Below the pieces are notes generated by a model. The model did no database searches. It saw only the letters and a list, made by a program, of their open reading frames with translations, and was not told where the DNA came from. The position numbers were made by a program, and so were the translations under genes. DNA of 64,000 nt from Leucaena leucocephala (taxonomy: Eukaryota > Streptophyta > Magnoliopsida > Fabales > Fabaceae): assembly GCA_037074615.1 (NCBI GenBank), contig CM073527.1, forward strand, positions 25,730,848 through 25,794,847. The letters run 5' to 3'. Each line of letters begins with the position of its first letter. Position 1 is the first letter of the stretch. Positions 57,001 through 64,000 of the stretch are shown here, piece by piece.

Positions 57001-60000
57001 TCCGTCGGGGAAGAATAGGAAGAAGATGAACAGTGGAAAACAAAAATAGAGCATCTTATTCTTTCTCTGTCTTCGTCTTCTCTTCTTCCTCTGTTGGTGC
57101 TTCTTAACTTCGCTTCTTCTTTCTCTGACTTCATTTTCTCGCTCGATCTCCTCCTTCGCTGCCTTTGTGAGAAAATGATAGAGAAGATGAGAGAGAAAAG
57201 ATGAGTCTGTGGGAGAAGATGATAGGACAAAATGCAAGAGAGATTATAAGAGTTTTTTTTATCTTATACTCTTTATGGTAATTTACCAATTATAAAAACT
57301 ATTCTGATAATAACTATCCAAATAATTATTTATTTTGAACCACTTTTTTTTTTCTATAAACTATTGTCTATAAATCATTTTCTAAAATATGTCTAAAAAT
57401 TATTTTTTTCCATAAACCCTTTTTCAAAAGTCTATCCAAATGGATCCATTATAAGGTGGAAAAAAGTTGAATGATCATCCGTTTCTTAATATAGAATATA
57501 ATTAGAGAGTCGATATTGGTTATAAATACAAGATACATTTATCCTATTTATCAATTTTTTTAAATTATTTATATAAATATTTTCTCTACAATAACTAAGT
57601 AAGAGATGGATGGAGGGAATTAAGGAAGATGATTATGGTATTTTAGAAAAAAAAATATGTCATACTACCTCTGGTCTTTAATATAAGATTCACCTAATTA
57701 ATTTGGATAAATTAAGTAAGTCAATTAAGTTAGTTATTTGTAATAATTGTGTGTTATTTTTTTAAAATATCTCATTTAATCATGTATATTTAAACTACCC
57801 TTAATAGAAATAACTTCAATATGTACAATCATGCATGAGTACTTTAGAAAGAAGATTATAATTTTTGGAAATAAATAGACTGGGATCTTATATTTATAAC
57901 TAAAGTAGACTCTATTTAGCTATTATATTTAGAAACGGATGAAGTATTAACTAATTTTATTAATATAATTAAATAAATTAAATATATCTTATATTATAAG
58001 AAGAATATTAAGCTGTGTACGTCTTGCAATGATTGCAGCCAACCATAAGAAGGAGAGAGGGCGTTGGCTTTGTTATGTAAAGCCTCGATATGCAACGCGG
58101 ACAAGCGAATACGTATCATAGGTTGATATTTAAGGAGTTGAGTAATACTGTCCCAGCAATTTTTGTGGGGCATTTTTGCCATGTGCTATGAGATCTAGCT
58201 GTTCATTAGATTCTCACTCAACTCTTGTCTTTTATGCGTTTTAGATGTATTAATGTCAGTTGTTTGAAAGTATATTTTGTGATCATGAGCCCTACGAGAC
58301 CAATTCATCCACGTCTTCTAACCAGCTCAAATAAAGGAACATCGAGATCACTTCCCTGCCCTCAATCATATCCAAAATAGCATACTGCAAGCGGACGATT
58401 GATTAACTATATCACTATAACATTAATTGCTAGTCTATAATTGATAAACGTGATCAATATGATTTTAATTAACACCGATTATTTATATGATGTCAATAGT
58501 TGATCGCCCTACAAATATCAGCCAGTGCTTTTTAATTATAATAAAATGTCATCCAATATTTAAATTCTGGTATATAAGAGTTTTATTAATAGATGATCTA
58601 TAACTATCAATATTTTTAAAAAGAATTTTATAGATTAGAGATATGTTTTGATCATAGTAAACTCCTAATACCCAACTCAACTAAAATGTCTACCAAAAAA
58701 TAATAATAATAATGCAAATAAAAAATAGCTTTCCCCTGCAAATAGCAAAATAAAAAAAGTGGGGATGGGGGGAAAGTCGGTTGGAAGGATATGCGGAAGT
58801 CGTTGATAAAATTGGAAAAGATAGAAAGAAAGGGAAAGAAACGTAGCAATTATTAAATATAATATATACTAATTGTTTAATTAAGGAGGAGTCAAGGGTC
58901 ACAAACTAAGGATGAAGTAATGAAAAAAGAAATTACCGACAGTTTGGTTTGGTGCCATATAAATAATTGGTAATCATAAGATGACGAAAGTGGCAGCGAT
59001 CTATGGAGCTTTGAGAAACCACAAGTTGTGAGCTAGGCCAACACAAGTCTCTTGCCCCTTCTCCATATGTCATTTTCCTCCACAATATCTTGCCGACCAT
59101 CTTCACCCTTCACTCTATATTCATATTTTTATATACATACATATAACATCATATGCTTCATTAATATCTACACATCTTCCATTCATATTCCGGCAAGCTT
59201 TAACCTAAATTTAAGACTGGGATGATATGCATTCTGAATCTCTTTAATAATACTATTTTCTATCCTTAATATAAGATCTAATTTATTAGATAAAAAATGA
59301 TGTCTAACACGTACGATGATAATTCCAGATCAGAAATTTCGTTAACCGCGTCGAGTTGGTGAGGTGGACGGCTCACCTACAGTGATGATGTGGTTTTCTT
59401 GAATATATATATATATATATACACACACGAGCATGATGCATCAGTCTTAACCATCGTCTCTGGTCCACGTCTCCTATACTATATATCATCCTCTATCTGT
59501 TTAATCTTTTCGCGCGTTTTTAGTAACACGAGCCTGTTGAAATACCTACCTATATTATCTCTCTGTCAACTTTGTCTCTCACGGTGTAAAATTGCTATAT
59601 TTTTTTTTTGACCTACCTTCATTAAACTATGAATTGGGTTTCGTTTCCTATATTCTAATACTTCAAAAGGCTAGTTAAAATCTTTGGCGCACCGGGGAAA
59701 AAAATTACATGAACAATGTACTTCTTCTTCCTCCGCGTGCTGGCGGCCGGAAAGTGACTTGGTTCGTTGAAGTATTCAACAATGATACGAACGAAAGACA
59801 GGGACGCACTTGTTATTTTCCTCCCCAAAGTCATCTTAGAAGGCCAATTTTAAAACATTAGAAGGTTTTAAAAGTATACTATTCAGCTTATACACGTATA
59901 TATTAGTTGAAAGTTTAAAACAAAGAAACTATTTTTTTTACTTGAGAACCTGAGAGTGAATATGATTTGCAAATTAATTTCAAGAGCTTGATATTTTATA

Positions 60001-60700
60001 AAATACATTGCATATTAACTAATTTAATTAATTTATTTAATCTAATTAAATTAATTAAACATATCTTATATTAATGAGTAGGAGGGGTATTGTTTTTGTT
60101 TCCATTCAAAATATTATTTTGCCAAAGTTTAAAATTTGTGAAATAAGCCTAATAATTAATTATTGTTATCATATTATTTAGGCTATAGAAGAGGCTTACA
60201 TACATATACATATTGAGGTTCTTTGTTTTAACTTCTTTTGATTACAGACAACGCACCTTTCGTATATCGATATCGAAGGAATTTCTTATAGCGGACGCCA
60301 GTTCCTAAATTTGAAATTTCTAGCATCTCTGCTTAAAGGTAACCTTTCTTTGTTTTTTTTGGGTGATATTGAAAATATTCAATTATAAAATTCATAAAAA
60401 CATCACTTTCCGGCATGCTAATTGAGCTTTTCTTTTTTACTCGGAATATGGTGTTTGGAGACAATAACCAAAAGAAATAAAAAAGGCAGGGGAATGACAT
60501 CTAAGTTCCAAAAAAATGAAATTAAGGACGGCCATCTAAGTTCCAAAGAGTTTTTTTAGCTGCAAGTTAATGGAGGTAGCCTAAAAAACCCATAATTAAT
60601 TTGCAACTAAGGTTCTTGTATTTAACGTAAGCATCCAAATAAATAATTTGTAATTAATTACTTTTTAATTAGCAATTGTTTTTGAGATCTCACCACCACC
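57001..60700. other. Intergenic region, AT-rich
   Basis: A CT-rich stretch (57040-57190; purine-rich on the minus strand) yields long but low-complexity minus frames that I do not accept as genes. The part 57240-57460 has MITE-like composition (repeated tctataaa, ending ctatccaaatgg). A (TA)n(CA)n tract is at 59404-59428. No known protein or RNA gene recognised. Confidence 0.45.
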
Positions 60701-62750
60701 AATATCATTAAATTCATATTTTAGGACTTAAGTGCCGTTTCGGAAGCAAAGTATTTTTGGACACGCTATAGTTAAATGCAAAAAGCATGCAGTTGCAGCA
60801 GCGGCCATGAAAGTTATAGGAAGAGAGAATCCATGCCATGAATAATGATCCTACGAAAATACATTATCTTCGTGCAGATGCCCTCCCATTTCATAATTAT
60901 CTGATGATCATTTTCAACAAATTAATCTTAAAATAATTGACTGCTCAGTCTGGTAGGCCCTTGGAAAACAAAAGAGAAACCCCTCAACTACACTTGGATT
61001 AATTTAATCCATGGTCGAAAGAGAAAAGGAAGTAGCATACCAAATAATAATGGACAGATGAATGTTACCCACTTTTATTTGAGTAATAAGTCTGTGCAGA
61101 AAGTGGATTCCGTGGGCACAAACTTGATTTATATATATATATATATATATATTACTAAAGGGTATCTGGACAAAAGGCCTGCATTTTGCAACCGAGAAAA
61201 CAACCTCGCATGCCTTTCTTATTAATGATTCATTGTAACAAAATGATGCATTCAGCAAGTTGAATCCTATACTGGAACCTTGAAATTCTCAATTCTTGAA
61301 ACAAAAAGGAATGGCAAGTTGTGTGGTGAGGATTTGGAATTTTGTGGCACAAGTTTCCCGTGTTAGGAATCTAGCTTACTCGATAAAGTTGGCGATGCTT
61401 CAAGCTCTGTCCATTGCCCCTACCTGCAATATTCCTCATGTCTCCTTCATCGCCTTTTTAAGTTCTTCTCATTTCTTCCAAAACTTTTATCTTTCCTTTG
61501 GGAATTGCGTCCGGTCTCCTTTTACATTCAATCCAAAAGCTATTTCTTGGTCTCATGAACCCTAAAGGAAAGTAACTTTCCTCTCCATTAATTAAAAACA
61601 GTTTTTCATTTCCCGTCCTGAAAGTTAACTTTGCCTTATCACAACAACACCGCGGTAAAAAATAATTAAATATTTTTATCTTAACGTTTAAGAGCTTGCA
61701 TGTATATAACTCAAATCTGAGGGGTTATATACACTAAAAAATATATAATGTAAAGGGTATAGTTCAGATGAATTTGTTATTGAATTTATTAAAAGGGTAC
61801 AAGAATTACCTGAACATTAGTCAAAGCTTAGGGAGATTTTATGTTATTGAGTTTAAAAATTAAATCGATCTAGCTTAATATTTTAAGCGAAAAAGTTACA
61901 TACAAGTTAATTGAGGTTAAAAATTATATTCATATTTCACACAGGGACCTGGAAGAAAAAGCAAGTGACGGTAAGTATATAAAAAATTAAACGAGTAAGT
62001 AATAATCATGAGAGAGGAGCCGTTATGATTAAGCCTTGGTCAAGAAAAAGTTAGATAGAACCAAGTCACCTAATTCCTAGTAATTTACCAGCCATTAAGG
62101 GTGAGGTAGATGGACCCCACAGCTACTGAATTTGGACAAACAATATTGGACCCAATGTTACCTCAATAGATTTCAACCAATACTTTGCATTATAGGACCC
62201 TCATTTTTCAGTGTGAAATTTATAGTGCACAAGAAGTGATAAACAGAAGTTTTCAAAACTACCTTTTATGCACAGTGGGCTTCTTGTGCGCAGCGGGCCA
62301 CCCATCCCCATCAAACGCAACGGTACAAACAAGGTCAAAACGAAACTCGTCGGTCCCAAAACGGTGCGTTCCGTATCATCCCCTGGGCCCACGTCGTGAC
62401 GTACTACCCATTTTACTTGTATTAGTTAAATTAATTAAACTAATTCGTAAAGATTGACAGCAGGGGAAGGCAGGCCACGAATTAGACTTTGCCATTTTGG
62501 GCTTCTCATTGAATAATAATTAAATGAATAACGATAATAATAATTATTGAGCTTAACTGTCAGATTAAAATACGCGCTGTTTCCCGGGGGACAATATTGT
62601 CTTTTAGGAGCCAGGTGATAGATAGATAGAATACAAGGACGAAGCCAGGGAACGGTATTTTTGTAATTTTATTTTTCTTTAAAAAAAGAATTTATTTTCC
62701 TTGAAATATAGGCTATCTCTAGCTTAAGACAAAGCCGTGTAGCTTGGGAT
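60701..62750. other. Intergenic region, AT-rich
   Basis: Includes a (TA)n microsatellite at 61130-61152. Frames at 61296-61565 and 62185-62457 lack any recognisable motif and their codon composition looks random, so neither is called. Confidence 0.45.
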
Positions 62751-64000
62751 CCGATCCCGTTTGATGATCACCAGGCAGGGCTGATCCGAAGCAAAACTTT
62801 GGGAAGCAGAAAAAGCTTCCAAGTTTTCAATGACAATTTCTTGTGTTCTACTGTCTCAATTCTCTACGACTCTCTTCCTTCGAAGGTAGTGCTATCTGCT
62901 TCTTCTCTTTCTGCGTCAATCTATGTGTCTTCTTCTCTTGTTTAGTTACGGGCATGGAAGTTTGTCTATAGCTCTAGGTTGCGAGCTCTTTTGCTTTTTG
63001 CAGTTATCTTCAATAATGTGCAGTCAATTATCAGATGGTTAAGAACTTGCTGCGGTGTACTTTTCCGGAGGCTGTCTTTCTGTTATATTGATAATTACTG
63101 ATAGACTTTGTTCTTTTTGGAATCATTTTGTGGAAGAAGATTCTATTTTTTCAGTTTCATCAGAAGTCTGATAGGTTTGATTATACATGTTATTAACCTA
63201 TTTTGTTGAAATAATATGTATTCACCTCTTGGTTCTTGCTCCGTTTAGGAAATTTGGTGCTACAAAGTAGGTCTAGGAAACCAGAACAAAAAATATATTG
63301 CTCAACAGTAACATGCGGAGCTTCGTTTATTTCAGTCGTGGAACGACAAAGTTAATATTTGCAAGTTTTGTCTCAAGCCTCTGCATTTTATATGATTCCT
63401 CAACGCCGCTACTATTTGTATGCAGCCAAGGACGATTTTGTGCATTTCAATTTACTTGGCTTTTCGATGAAACAACCAGATGTTCTTGCTCCTTTGTAGA
63501 GGAAAATTATTGTAACTTGCTCATATTGAAGTTAACATGTCAAGCTTACTGTTGGCCAAAGATTTTTTAAAAAAAAGAAGAAAACAGGTTCAACTTACCG
63601 TGAAAATACTCTTGCTTTATCGTGTGGATGATCACAATCCTTATTTCTTTAGATTTATTAATTTGTTATCTGGTAATCAAAATCTGCCATTACTTTTGCT
63701 TGTATAAGCAGTTCCAGTTGCCTTTTGTTTTTCAAATTACTGTGGTTGTCTATTGTTGTCTAAAAATTCTGTTTGAAAATAACAGGGTTTAATCACTGCT
63801 CTATAGGATTCAGTTGAGCGTCCATCTATTAATGAACTGAATGTGTGTCTCTTCCTTCAAGAATGATAGCAAATCTCTAATTTATTTATTTTTTCCCAGT
63901 TTCCCAGTCAAGGTGAAAAAGTTTCGGGTGTAAATCTCTTGGTAAAATTCCTATACAAAATCCTTCTTGCCTTGTAGCTGTTGGGAACCTGGAATACTTA
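62751..64000 (+). other. Possible 5' end of a plus-strand gene running off the window
   Basis: From about 62800 the sequence becomes less AT-rich, with a pyrimidine-rich leader-like stretch (tctcaattctctacgactct..., 62855-62885) followed by a possible donor cgaag|gtagtg at 62886 and T-rich intron-like DNA with several candidate acceptors towards the right edge. This is how a plant 5' UTR with a first intron looks, but no coding exon is identifiable in the window. Confidence 0.25.

Noticed and set aside
56982..57237. Lysine/arginine-rich coiled-coil protein on the minus strand
   Set aside because: Both frames come from a low-complexity CT-rich tract; composition alone explains them.
57240..57460. 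A second copy of the MITE at 25280-25680
   Set aside because: Shares word-level similarity (tctataaa, ctatccaaat) but I could not find matching inverted ends, so it is only noted in the region entry.
61296..61565. 89-codon plus frame as a gene
   Set aside because: No recognisable domain and composition typical of random frames in AT-rich DNA.
62185..62457. 90-codon plus frame as a gene
   Set aside because: No motif; nothing upstream looks like a promoter or leader.

Overview
This is nuclear DNA from a flowering plant, most likely a eudicot. The genes are split by GT-AG introns, intergenic DNA is AT-rich with many poly-A/T tracts and dinucleotide repeats, and every recognisable gene belongs to a land-plant family. 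I cannot name the species. There is no operon, CRISPR array, tRNA or rRNA gene that I can support.

Layout. (1) 1-6955, + strand: the 3' part of a PHD-finger/GNAT-acetyltransferase gene of the IDM1-like type, running in from the left edge. A complete Ty3/gypsy chromovirus (915-5988, opposite orientation, apparently identical 266-bp LTRs, 5-bp target duplication, intact 1487-codon gag-pol) sits inside one of its introns. (2) 8571-11207, +: a decayed pectin methylesterase gene. (3) 12746-21895, -: a tandem cluster of family-1 UDP-glycosyltransferases (UGT73-like): two intact genes, one pseudogene and one tiny relic. (4) 22139-43374, -: a 21-kb gene of about 50 short exons coding for a HEAT-repeat protein of the SHOOT GRAVITROPISM 6 / MROH1 family. 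It is a non-processed pseudogene with nonsense codons, frameshifts, degraded splice acceptors and at least one missing exon; its introns hold a copia remnant, a MITE-like element and LTR-like insertions. (5) 47039-47955 and 51408-52291, -: two closely similar thaumatin-like (PR-5) protein genes. (6) 53695-54502, +: an alpha-expansin gene. (7) 54503-64000: about 9.5 kb in which I recognise no gene.

How the genes relate. The intact genes are independent plant genes: secondary-metabolite glucosylation (UGTs), secreted defence-type proteins (TLPs), wall loosening (expansin) and chromatin acetylation (IDM1-like). The common theme is local duplication followed by decay (UGT cluster, TLP pair) and repeated transposon entry into introns. 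I found no convincing new multi-gene system; the strongest observations are the very young intronic chromovirus, the large SGR6-like pseudogene and the rearranged, repeat-rich surroundings of the TLP genes.
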